Positions 1 to 7,262 of a stretch of 20,564 nt of DNA are shown here, one piece after another; the first letter of the stretch is position 1, and the number at the start of each line of letters is the position of its first letter. This DNA comes from Croceicoccus sp. GTDB taxonomy: Bacteria; Pseudomonadota; Alphaproteobacteria; Sphingomonadales; Sphingomonadaceae. Both the position numbers and the translations under genes were made by a program. The stretch covers positions 1 through 20,564 of the forward strand of contig JAPYSD010000009.1 of the NCBI GenBank assembly GCA_029936705.1. The letters are read 5' to 3'. A model generated the notes under the pieces. It was not told the origin of the DNA. It made no database searches and was given only the letters and a program-made list of their open reading frames with translations.

Positions 1-111
1 CAGTATATAGCTGATCGGGGGATGGCCAGCCAAGGCCTTGCGACTAGAGGAAAGGCGAGGTTCATGCGCAATATGATCGGTTGGGCCAGAAACGGGGAAA
101 GGTGCAGATAA
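1..111 (+). CDS. C-terminal end of an unidentified protein (partial)
   Basis: Frame 1 is open from the first base of the window to a TAA at 109-111, giving 36 residues rich in Arg, Gly and Met with the end GWARNGERCR. The ribosome binding site of the next gene follows directly, so this is probably the last part of a gene co-transcribed with the beta-helix protein. The fragment is too short to assign to a family. Its position beside a polysaccharide cluster would suit a glycosyltransferase or a related enzyme, but that is a guess. An open frame of this length can also occur by chance in DNA of this GC content. Confidence 0.4.
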   Translation, partial: QYIADRGMASQGLATRGKARFMRNMIGWARNGERCR

Positions 112-126
112 AGACAGGAGATTTTC

Positions 127-1128
127 TTGATCACCAGACGCCAGTTCGGACTTGCCTGCGGAGCAGCAGGCGCTTCAGGCCTTACGTTTAGCGTTCCCGC
201 TCTGGCAGCAAGCTATGGCCGGATCTTCCCGCCCGAACCGCCTCGCATTACTACGTCACGAAAGACCGGCGAAGGTGCGCGCAACATGGCATCGGGTCAG
301 CCATTAACCGTGTCCGATGCGTGGTGGTCCGACAAGTGGATCGGCATCAAGGCCAATACCACCAAAAGCATGGGCCCGGTGCACTTTAGCGACGTGAGGC
401 TGGAACGCTATGGACCGATGATCGTCATGCGCGGCGCGCCGGAAATCCTGCTTGACCGGATCGAAAGCCTGGAAGCCCGGCCATCCAGCTATGGCATGGG
501 CTTTCTACGCGCGACCGACCGGATCGGTCGTCTGCGTGCCCGCAATCTGAGGTTCGTAGGCGCTCGCGAGATCGACAATGCAAACGATGCCTTTGCCGCG
601 ATTTGTCTTTGGGGCAAAGGAACGGACGATGTCTGCCGCGATTGGGAAATCACTCGTTTCGACCTGCGCAATCTCGTCATGAAGAAGGGCAAGCGATATC
701 GCAACGCGGACGGTATCTCCGTCGAACGCGGGCATGATGACGGGCTGATCGAGCACGGGGTTATCCGCAATGTCTCGGACGCCGGGATCGACTGCAAGGG
801 CGCCAATTGCAGGATTACCCAAGTTGATATCGGCGGAGCGCGCGAAAGCCTGAAACTATGGGATAGCAGCACGCGTCATGGTCGGATCATCAGTCGCTCA
901 CCGCGATTTGCACACATCATCGTGGCGGGCGGCAGCGGTCAGGGTCCGATCGTGATCGATCAGTTGGAATGCCACGGCGACCCTACGCGGCCCGTGATCG
1001 CCTTTGAAGGCTCATCGCGCGAAGTAGTGGTTCGGACGCTTATCGCTCCCGAGGGGCAGGTTTTCTATACTGCCGACGAAAGGTCAAAGGCGGCTAGCCT
1101 GAGGCTGAACGACACAAAAGTGCTCTGA
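127..1128 (+). CDS. TAT-exported right-handed beta-helix protein
   Basis: This 333-residue protein starts with TTG, supported by a GACAGGAG ribosome binding site six bases upstream. The N-terminus is a twin-arginine signal: Arg4-Arg5 in TRRQFG, a weakly hydrophobic stretch, then Pro-Ala-Leu-Ala near residue 27 as the likely cleavage site. The mature part has the irregular Gly, Asn and Asp turns of a parallel beta-helix (for example the segment around DGISVERGHDDGLIEHG and then SDAGIDCKG). This fold is used by pectate lyases, polysaccharide lyases and epimerases. I see no definite catalytic motif, so enzymatic activity on a polysaccharide is inferred. The TAT signal implies folding before export to the periplasm or cell surface. 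It lies head-to-tail with small and large membrane-protein genes and close to a polysaccharide cluster on the other strand. An internal ATG at codon 54 would remove the signal and is unlikely to be the start. Confidence 0.75.
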   Translation: MITRRQFGLACGAAGASGLTFSVPALAASYGRIFPPEPPRITTSRKTGEGARNMASGQPLTVSDAWWSDKWIGIKANTTKSMGPVHFSDVRLERYGPMIVMRGAPEILLDRIESLEARPSSYGMGFLRATDRIGRLRARNLRFVGAREIDNANDAFAAICLWGKGTDDVCRDWEITRFDLRNLVMKKGKRYRNADGISVERGHDDGLIEHGVIRNVSDAGIDCKGANCRITQVDIGGARESLKLWDSSTRHGRIISRSPRFAHIIVAGGSGQGPIVIDQLECHGDPTRPVIAFEGSSREVVVRTLIAPEGQVFYTADERSKAASLRLNDTKVL

Positions 1129-1156
1129 GACACGGTTTTGGCGCATGACTTAGACC

Positions 1157-1187
1157 AAGGAATGGGCATTCCTTCGTCGAGTCGACG
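1157..1187 (+). terminator. Two adjacent inverted repeats after the beta-helix gene
   Basis: AAGGAAT (1157-1163) pairs with ATTCCTT (1168-1174) across a GGGC loop. Immediately after it CGTCGA (1175-1180) and TCGACG (1182-1187) form a second inverted repeat. There is no T-tract, so this is not a classic intrinsic terminator. It could be a processing, attenuation or mRNA-stability element between the beta-helix gene and the membrane-protein pair, or a protein binding site. Confidence 0.3.
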
Positions 1188-1281
1188 CCAATTCACCCAT
1201 AATTGCCAAAATCCAACCGGATTATACGTGCTAACTGTTGCATACTTGAGCCCATTGTTCGTCTCTGGAGGGGGCAATCCG

Positions 1282-1458
1282 ATGGATCTTGATATTCGTC
1301 AAATTGTGCAGTTCGCTGTCGTCGTAGTGATGTTGGTTGGGCTGCTGGTCGCAGCTTCCAACCTTCCCGTCTTCACACATTGTGCTTATTACGGCCAGTG
1401 CAGTTCGAAGGTTGACCAGAAGCCAGTAAACATTCCGGTGGATTCATACCCGTTATAG
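1282..1458 (+). CDS. Small single-span membrane protein (58 aa)
   Basis: The reading frame can be extended upstream, but the start at 1282 is chosen because a strong GGAGGGGG ribosome binding site lies seven bases before this ATG. The product has an acidic N-terminus, one clear hydrophobic span at about residues 9-27 (VQFAVVVVMLVGLLVAAS), then a short tail with Cys34 and Cys40 that would face the periplasm if the N-terminus is cytoplasmic. The family is not recognised. It ends eight bases before the HTTM-like gene, whose ribosome binding site overlaps this stop codon, so the two are probably co-translated. A role as a small partner of the larger membrane protein is an inference from spacing only. 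Confidence 0.65.
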   Translation: MDLDIRQIVQFAVVVVMLVGLLVAASNLPVFTHCAYYGQCSSKVDQKPVNIPVDSYPL

Positions 1459-1466
1459 GACTTAGC

Positions 1467-2939
1467 ATGTCAAGCCGGACTGCTGATCCCTACTTGCGCG
1501 CCGGTAATAAGCGCGTCCCTTCCGCCGATAAAGACGCTATGGTCGCATTCTGCGTGATGTGGGCGTTGGCCACCGTGCTCAGCGTCGTTTCGCATTATGA
1601 CAACATGATGCTTCGCACCGGTCTAAAATATGCGGTGCTGAACTACGCGACGCTGGGTGTTAGCGTTGCGCTCTTCGTGCGCCACCGCAATTTGTTGCTG
1701 CTCTTCGCCCTCTCTGCAATGATGGTGCTGCAATATATTATGCGATTGCCCGTCGCATCGAACAATCAGACGATTGCGTTTTTCATGAACACGGCAATCG
1801 TTCTAGTGATCGCGACGACATGGCTGCGCGGTCGCACACTTCAGGACAAGACAGTCGAGATTTACGAGAGCCTCAGGATCGTCGCCCGCCTGCTGCTCGC
1901 CATCATGTATTTTTTTGGGATATTCCATAAGATCAACACAGGATTTCTCGACCCCGAAGCAAGCTGCGCGATCGCGCTTTACCGTCCGCTGGTCCATGTT
2001 TTCGGGCTGCAAGACAATCTGTTGGGTCAATATGGTGCGATCGTCGCCACCTTTATCGTCGAAACAATCACGCTGGTCTGCCTTTTCTGGCGCCGTTTCT
2101 TTGCCTTCGGCCTGATTATTGGACTGGTGTTCCACTACATCATTCCGATCTCAGCCTACTCTTGGTATATGGATTTCTCTTGCCTGGTCTTCGCGTTATA
2201 CACGCTGTCTATCCCGGTCGAGGCGAGCCTCGCCTATTACGCTAGGGTACAGCAAATCCTGTCGCGGATTCCGCTCCTCCCGGCCAGTAGCGTGGCAATA
2301 GCGGCAATTCTGTTCCTGTTGGGGCTCGGCATATTCGTCACGTCCTATGTCCAGTCGCTCGATCCCGCAGGTTTCGTAACCACGGGTAAGATGATGTGGC
2401 ATTCGGCATGGATCATCGTTTGGTCAGTACTGGGCGGTTTTGCGATGGTCTGGCTGACAGGGGCGACACTCTCGATCCTGCCCTATCACGTCTCGCCAAT
2501 ACCGCAGCACCCGAAATGGATCTACGCAATTCCATTGGTGCTGTTCGTATCGTGCCTTTCACCCTATCTCGGGCTAAAGACCGAAAGTTCGATCGCGATG
2601 TTCAGCAACCTTCATACCGAAGGGGGTGAGACGAACCATCTGCTGTTCCCAACGCCGCCCTATATCGCCCCCTACCAAGCCGATGTGCTGATGATCACTG
2701 CATCCTCGATCCCCAAGATCCATGCGGTGGGGGATCAAGGCAAGGGCATGGTGCCGTTGGAACTCGAGCGTGCGCGGCTTGGCAAGAAGAACGACTGGAT
2801 CAGCTACACCGCCGACGGCCAGCATTACGAGCATGTGACGGCGGCCGACTGGGGGGGGGCCCGCTACAGCAAGCTTGAAAAGCAACTTCTGCTCTTCAAG
2901 CCGGTAGAATTCTCCGACCCGCAGGTCTGCACCCACTAG
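1467..2939 (+). CDS. HTTM-like multi-span membrane protein
   Basis: A 490-residue integral membrane protein with about ten or eleven hydrophobic segments between residues 25 and 366 (for example 25-44, 52-70, 76-91, 104-119, 139-154, 190-208, 210-229, 235-249, 275-294, 311-331 and 352-366). A soluble C-terminal tail of about 120 residues follows. The segment YFFGIFHKINTGFL (residues 148-161) and the region after the last span, AMFSNLHTEGGETNHLLF (377-394), match what I know of bacterial HTTM (horizontally transferred transmembrane, vitamin-K-carboxylase-related) proteins. His154 and Lys155 fall at the conserved His-Lys pair. Catalysis has not been shown for most bacterial members. A DCC-family thiol-disulfide oxidoreductase gene, a frequent neighbour of HTTM genes, converges on it from the other strand. 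The gene contains an unbroken run of nine G residues at 2851-2859. Assignment to the broad family is fairly secure; the function is unknown. Confidence 0.75.
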   Translation: MSSRTADPYLRAGNKRVPSADKDAMVAFCVMWALATVLSVVSHYDNMMLRTGLKYAVLNYATLGVSVALFVRHRNLLLLFALSAMMVLQYIMRLPVASNNQTIAFFMNTAIVLVIATTWLRGRTLQDKTVEIYESLRIVARLLLAIMYFFGIFHKINTGFLDPEASCAIALYRPLVHVFGLQDNLLGQYGAIVATFIVETITLVCLFWRRFFAFGLIIGLVFHYIIPISAYSWYMDFSCLVFALYTLSIPVEASLAYYARVQQILSRIPLLPASSVAIAAILFLLGLGIFVTSYVQSLDPAGFVTTGKMMWHSAWIIVWSVLGGFAMVWLTGATLSILPYHVSPIPQHPKWIYAIPLVLFVSCLSPYLGLKTESSIAMFSNLHTEGGETNHLLFPTPPYIAPYQADVLMITASSIPKIHAVGDQGKGMVPLELERARLGKKNDWISYTADGQHYEHVTAADWGGARYSKLEKQLLLFKPVEFSDPQVCTH

Positions 2940-2962
2940 GGCCCAGGCGGGAATCGGACATT

Positions 2963-2998
2963 GGGGGGCAGCAATGCACCCGCACTGCCGTTACCCCC
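2963..2998. terminator. Possible bidirectional terminator between convergent genes
   Basis: In the 51-base gap between the convergent HTTM and DCC genes, GGCAG (2967-2971) can pair with CTGCC (2985-2989). Flanking G-run (2963-2967) and C-run (2994-2998) could extend the structure with an internal bulge. The stem overlaps the stop codon of the DCC gene and has no T-tract on either strand, so support is weak. Confidence 0.25.
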
Positions 2999-3374
2999 GC
3001 TTGTTGAGAGTAGAGCGCCCCCGCACCATCAGCGTCATCCTGCGCCCCAGCTTCATCGCCGGATAAAGCGCCCGTGTAAGTGCGGGTGAGACAAAGATCC
3101 TGCCATTCAGCCGGTTGAGCATCCCGACCGGGCTGGTAAGCTGAGCCAGGACTTGGACGGCATCAGCGCCGTGGTGAACCTGTCCGCGAATGACGAAGAC
3201 CATGCCCTCGTCGAGGTCGAAGCCCCTGGCGACCAGATCGGCGACGCGCGGATCATCAGAGCGCGCGTCAATCAGTTCTACCGGGCCGACCGCGTCCTTC
3301 AAGCGAATGAACGACACGTAGTTCTGACAGAAAATACATTCGCCATCATAAACGATATAGGCCGGATCCGACAT
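2991..3374 (-). CDS. DCC-family thiol-disulfide oxidoreductase (DUF393)
   Basis: A 127-residue protein with the family's defining N-terminal signature YDGECIFC (residues 9-16), in which Cys13 and Cys16 form a CxxC redox pair placed as in thioredoxin-like folds. The following pattern (F at 23, VELIDARSDD at 32-41, then GMVFVIRG at 57-64) fits the family, as does the total length. There is no signal peptide, so it is probably cytoplasmic. The start is supported by AGGAGG four bases upstream. It is the last gene of the - strand polysaccharide cluster, 70 bases after the acyltransferase, and converges on the HTTM gene. DCC proteins are often encoded beside or fused to HTTM proteins, so this pairing on opposite strands is more likely functional than accidental. 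The natural substrate of the family is not established. Confidence 0.88.
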   Translation of the reverse strand: MSDPAYIVYDGECIFCQNYVSFIRLKDAVGPVELIDARSDDPRVADLVARGFDLDEGMVFVIRGQVHHGADAVQVLAQLTSPVGMLNRLNGRIFVSPALTRALYPAMKLGRRMTLMVRGRSTLNKRG

Positions 3375-3444
3375 AACGCCTCCTGTCTTGGTGTCATTCT
3401 AATCGCCGAACCAGCGAATGGCGAGGCTCACTTGCGAATGTATC

Positions 3445-5340
3445 TCAATTGGTAGCTATGGGTTCTGGCCCTTCTTGCCCAGGCGTCGATTGGCTTGCCC
3501 CTGCATCGTCCGGCCAAATCACAGATGCGAAGCGTTTCGCGAGGAAGTCTGCCGCATACTGGCTAGTGTGATGAGAATCAAACAGGACAGGCCGCCCTTC
3601 TATAGTCGCTGGGCATTGGCCCTGCGCGCAAAGATAGTCGGCTGGCCAGAGGATGGTTGCGCCTTCCTTCTTCAATTGGTCAAGAAAAGCGATGGTCACG
3701 CGATTGCGAGCTTCATATTGCGACTTCGGGATCGAGAAATCTCCGTTACGGACCAGCCGCCTCGGCAAATCGCCAAACCCCTCATGCGGGGTTGGCGCAA
3801 TAATGAACACGTGGCGCCTAGCTGCAAGCAGCCGACGCACAGATGTCCGCATGCCCGCAGCAGCGTCAGGCCTATTCACCACGCCGGGAAAATAAGCAGC
3901 CATCACGATGTTTTTTATGTCGGGTCGATTGAGCAGATAATTGAGCACGAGCCTGTTGTGTGCGGCGCAGTCCGGTACGTCCTCGACTTCGGCATCGATC
4001 ATGGGCCGACACGAAGAATAAGTCATCGACCGGATCGCATGACCCTGTCGGTATAACGCGTAGGCCAGCTCCACACCATGGCTGTCCCCCCAGACCGCCG
4101 TGTTGGCGGGCTCATCGCCTAGCACGCAAGCGTCTTCAGGTGCTGCCAGCCCGCTTGACGGATGGCAGCGAACGCGGTGCGGGCTCACATCCTCGCGCGC
4201 GCGATCAAACAAGATCATTTGGCGCGGGAACTGTCTCTGGCCAAGATCTACAGCTAGTCCGACGCTCGTCAACGCCAGCAATGCCCCCGCACTGGCCAGC
4301 GACTCGACAAAGATCCACTTCCGGGTAAACCGTCCGCGGTTGCGGAACGGCGTCTCGACAAAACGATAGGAAAGATAACCCGCAATGAGGGATACCACGA
4401 CAAAGACAATGGCGATCTCAATGCCGGCCTCGCCGGTGCTGGCCTTGTTGCCGAACACGATGATCGGCCAATGCCACAGATACAGCGAATAGGAGATTAA
4501 TCCGACGAAAACGAACGGCTTTATTGACAGAACGCGTTCTACCAGCGTGCCCTGTGCATAGCCGATGACCAACGCCGACCCCAGGACCGGCGCAATAGCA
4601 ACATAGCCGGGAAACGCGATGTCGCTGCTGAACAGGAATATTGATCCAAGGATCAGCGCGAGCCCGCCCAATGCCACGCCCTCTCGCGCAGGGCCTTGCG
4701 CGATCCGCGGGCTATAGCCCAGCGCCAGCAGCGAACCTGCCAGCAATTCCCACGCACGGGTTGGGATTAGGTAGAAGGCCGCATCGGGGTTTCGGGGCGT
4801 CAGCGCCACGCAAAACCCCAGCGAGACGGCAGCCAGCCCTAGGATCGCGGCACCGCGATAGCGCGGCAGATATCTCATCAACACGAACAGGATGATCGGA
4901 AAGACGATGTAAAACTGTTCCTCGACGCCCAGCGACCAGGTGTGCAGCAGCGGCTTTTCCTCAGCACTGTCGTCGAAATAGCCAGCTTCGCGATAGAAAA
5001 CTATATTGGCAACAAAGATGATCGCGCCGATCACGCTTTTTCCGAAGTCGTGCAACTCGCTGGGCAGGATCAGAAAGTAGGCTGCCACCAGCGAAGCCGC
5101 GAGCATCACGATCAGCGCGGGGAAGATGCGCCGCAGACGACGTTCGTAAAAATCAGCATAACTGAAGCACCCGGCCTCAAGGTCGCGGACCAGGATGCCG
5201 GTGATCAGGAAGCCTGAAATAACGAAGAAGATATCGACACCGACAAAGCCGCCGGCAAAACCTGGGATGCCGGCATGGAAGAAGGTGATGGGCAAAACGG
5301 CGATCGCGCGCAACCCATCGATGTCGGCCCTATGCTGCAT
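3445..5340 (-). CDS. OafA/YrhL-type acyltransferase with SGNH domain
   Basis: A 631-residue protein of the two-domain O-acyltransferase class that adds acyl (typically acetyl) groups to cell-surface polysaccharides. Residues 1-365 form the acyltransferase-3 membrane domain with about ten spans. It begins DIDGLRAIAVLPI, with His22 in FFHAG, then GGFVGVDIFFVISGFLI (30-46) and the conserved SLGVEEQFY (136-144). Residues 380-610 form a periplasmic SGNH hydrolase-like domain. The nucleophile Ser420 lies in WGDSHG, and the Asp/His pair lies in FDSHHTS (Asp588, His590 or His591). All key residues are present and the length is normal, so the protein looks functional. It follows the remnant of a sugar-phosphate transferase by about 60 bases and precedes the DCC gene, which suggests it decorates the glycan assembled by this cluster. 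Donor and acceptor cannot be read from the sequence. No strong ribosome binding site is seen before the ATG. Confidence 0.92.
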   Translation of the reverse strand: MQHRADIDGLRAIAVLPITFFHAGIPGFAGGFVGVDIFFVISGFLITGILVRDLEAGCFSYADFYERRLRRIFPALIVMLAASLVAAYFLILPSELHDFGKSVIGAIIFVANIVFYREAGYFDDSAEEKPLLHTWSLGVEEQFYIVFPIILFVLMRYLPRYRGAAILGLAAVSLGFCVALTPRNPDAAFYLIPTRAWELLAGSLLALGYSPRIAQGPAREGVALGGLALILGSIFLFSSDIAFPGYVAIAPVLGSALVIGYAQGTLVERVLSIKPFVFVGLISYSLYLWHWPIIVFGNKASTGEAGIEIAIVFVVVSLIAGYLSYRFVETPFRNRGRFTRKWIFVESLASAGALLALTSVGLAVDLGQRQFPRQMILFDRAREDVSPHRVRCHPSSGLAAPEDACVLGDEPANTAVWGDSHGVELAYALYRQGHAIRSMTYSSCRPMIDAEVEDVPDCAAHNRLVLNYLLNRPDIKNIVMAAYFPGVVNRPDAAAGMRTSVRRLLAARRHVFIIAPTPHEGFGDLPRRLVRNGDFSIPKSQYEARNRVTIAFLDQLKKEGATILWPADYLCAQGQCPATIEGRPVLFDSHHTSQYAADFLAKRFASVIWPDDAGASQSTPGQEGPEPIATN

Positions 5341-5401
5341 ACCGGTTAAAAGCCATGTCTCAAGACTGTCATAGAAGGTTTGTGCGCCATCAAATAAAAG
5401 A

Positions 5402-6092
5402 TTATTGTCTTCCGGGGCAATAGAAAGTGTATTCGCGCCCGCCCCAAAATCGAAAAGCGCGCGAAGTCACCATGGCCTGAAGGTTCGGAACAGGATGGAG
5501 GCTTCGCGCCAAGAGACCATATCGCGATATATTCAAGATCACCTTAAGCGGTTCGACAGTTGCTGTCGGTTGCACCGCGACAGCCGCGGATTTAGGCAAG
5601 GCACGTCAGACCGGGACGCAGCGAATGGCAATGCTAGACTTCCCAAAACAGCTTCTCCCCGGCCAGCGACCCCGGCGCATGGGGACTCGGGCCGATAAGC
5701 GACTTGGGCCGCCCAGGATATTCAGAAGCTGGGAAAGTTCGTCGATGCTTGTGCGGCGGATCGATCGACCGATCCCGGTTGCGCGGTGGTAGTTCCGACT
5801 GGCGGACTGAACCCCGGTTGATCGCAATTATGCACAATCATCGACCGAAAATTTCAGAATATAAAAGCACTGGTTGGCTTGGCCGATTCTGCGCTGACGG
5901 AAAAACATCGACCGCCATCGTCATCCCCATGGCAGGGGCCGCCAGCAGCAGCGGACCGAGGAAAAGCAGCAAGGTGCCGGCGGTTATGACATCCATCAGG
6001 CGCTTCATTGCCCTGTCCTCAAGGCTTAGCGACCGATCTGAGGTGGTCATGGAGGCAACCCTAGGAAATTTGCGAAGGTCAATCTCATACAT
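5402..6092 (-). pseudogene. Broken polyprenyl glycosylphosphotransferase (SpsB/GelB/GumD-like)
   Basis: Pieces in alternating frames on the - strand line up in the correct order with the catalytic half of undecaprenyl-phosphate sugar phosphotransferases, the membrane enzymes that start exopolysaccharide repeat units. In order: LSLEDRAMKRLMDVITAG with a membrane segment (about 6025-5935), MFFRQRRIGQANQCFYILKF (about 5910-5850), GVQSASRN and GRSIRRTSIDELSQLLNIL (about 5815-5715), SLIGPSPHAPGSLAGEKLFW (about 5703-5640), SLRPGLTCLA-stop-IRGCRGAT (about 5624-5568), and AMVTSRAF near 5460. Stops interrupt it at 5828-5830, 5634-5636 and 5592-5594, and the frame changes at least three times. Recognised intact forms end near the last piece and also have an N-terminal half of about 250 residues. 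I cannot find that half with confidence, although the frame around 6110-6240 might hold a trace. As it stands this cannot make a full enzyme. Family assignment is secure; the sugar (glucose or galactose) is unknown. Confidence 0.85.
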
Positions 6093-6436
6093 CGCGTCGC
6101 AGTATTAACCGCATCGTAACAGCAAGACTTCCTTCGACAAGCAAGCAACTCTGAGAATAACCCAATTCCCAAAATAGCTTTTGCGCTAACTTTTCGATGC
6201 AATGGCTCGTAGATCGACAAATAATTATCAGGCAAAATTCGTAAAACTTTTAAATGGCAATTTAGGTATTTCGGGCGTCGGCGCTAGTGATTGCGCGCTC
6301 ACTCCTATTCTGGCCTGAAAAGATCGATACCCCCCTCGCTGCCCTTCACGGATTGGGCAGACCGACCTGCTGAGCGCATATCTCTGAATTGCATAGGCGA
6401 AGTCTAGATTTCATACGGTATAGTCGCGAAAGCACT
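6093..6436. other. Gene-free stretch between two pseudogenes
   Basis: About 340 bases with an AT-rich centre (roughly 6100-6270) compared with the flanks. No intact gene, RNA or repeat is visible. A - strand frame at about 6240-6120 reads CLIIICRSTSHCIEKLAQKL, which could be a trace of the missing N-terminal half of the sugar transferase, but the match is not firm. Further remains of the C-terminal end of the epimerase would be expected around 6300-6436 and I do not see them. Confidence 0.4.
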
Positions 6437-7216
6437 TCACAAAGGTGGGAATCTCGGACTATCCGCGATTGCATCGATGTTTGCTATGGTGCGCGGTGCG
6501 ACGCCCGCCTGCATCGGCTTAAAAACGCCAACGACACCTGCGACAATATCGTCGATATAGGTGAAGTCGCGCCTCATCTGGCTGTTGCTGAACACAGGTT
6601 CGGATCACCGGCTAGGATTTTGGGTGAATATCCACATCATAATATCGGTGCGGCTTAAGAGCCATAGACCGTGAAGAACCGCGGGCCCGTCAGCGGCAGA
6701 CAGTCGAGATGGGCGTAGTTTTCGCTCATCCACTCAACCGCTGTCTTGTTGGCGGCGTAGAGCGAAACCGGATGATGAACCCTGTCATCGACGGAATAGG
6801 GAACCTTCTCGCGCGAGCCGTAGACAGACTATGAACTCGCATTGACCATGTGGCAGCAGCCGCGAGATCTGGCCAGTTCCAGCATGTTGCCCTGCCCCAT
6901 CAGGTGGGATCTGGCAAAGGCGTGCGGAATTTCCAGCGAGTAGCGAACGCCGGCCTGCGCGCCGAGATGTATTTTGGCATTGACATCCGTGCCGTCGAGC
7001 GCCCGCGTCAGGGCTGCATCGTCGGCAACGTCCAGCTTCAGCATCTGGACTTGTTCGCCGCTTGCAGCGGTTCATTCGCTGGTCGATCGCGCTTGAGCAC
7101 GGCATATAATATTTGTTGAAATTGTCGATGCCGATCACGCTTTCGCCAAGTGCAAGCGAGACCTTTGCCAGCGCCGTACCTATGAATTCGGCAGCGCCGG
7201 TGATCGAAACCTGCAT
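6437..7216 (-). pseudogene. Broken UDP-glucuronate 4-epimerase-like gene
   Basis: Fragments on the - strand follow the order of UDP-glucuronate 4-epimerases (short-chain dehydrogenase fold, UDP-GlcA to UDP-GalA). The start MQVSITGAAEFIGTALAK and GIDNFNKYY is the NAD-binding Rossmann entry, with Gly changed to Glu in the usual GAAGFIG. Next come LDVADDAALTRALDGTDV, then IHLGAQAGVRYSLEIPHAF, then ASS-stop-SVYGSREKVPYSV with an in-frame TAG at 6829-6831. HHPVSLYAANKTAVEWM contains the catalytic Tyr-x-x-x-Lys, and PRFFTVYG follows. After a TAA at 6655-6657 and a frame change, SQMRRDFTYIDDIVAGVV is readable. Frames run 2, 1, 2, so at least two indels occurred. Alignment fades after VAPRTIANID, leaving the last 60-80 residues unaccounted for. 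It lies 46 bases after the pyruvyl transferase gene in the same direction. Other nucleotide-sugar epimerases of the same subfamily are the only realistic alternative. Confidence 0.87.
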
Positions 7217-7262
7217 GAATTTTGCCCGTAGATGCCCATCGACATCTGACCTTATTTGAAGC

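Noticed and set aside
1138..1458. 106-residue version of the small membrane protein
   Set aside because: The longer start has no ribosome binding site and its first 48 codons cover the inverted repeats. The ATG at 1282 has a strong site.
3418..4056. 212-codon open frame on the + strand
   Set aside because: Antisense to the SGNH domain of the acyltransferase, whose catalytic motifs are intact.
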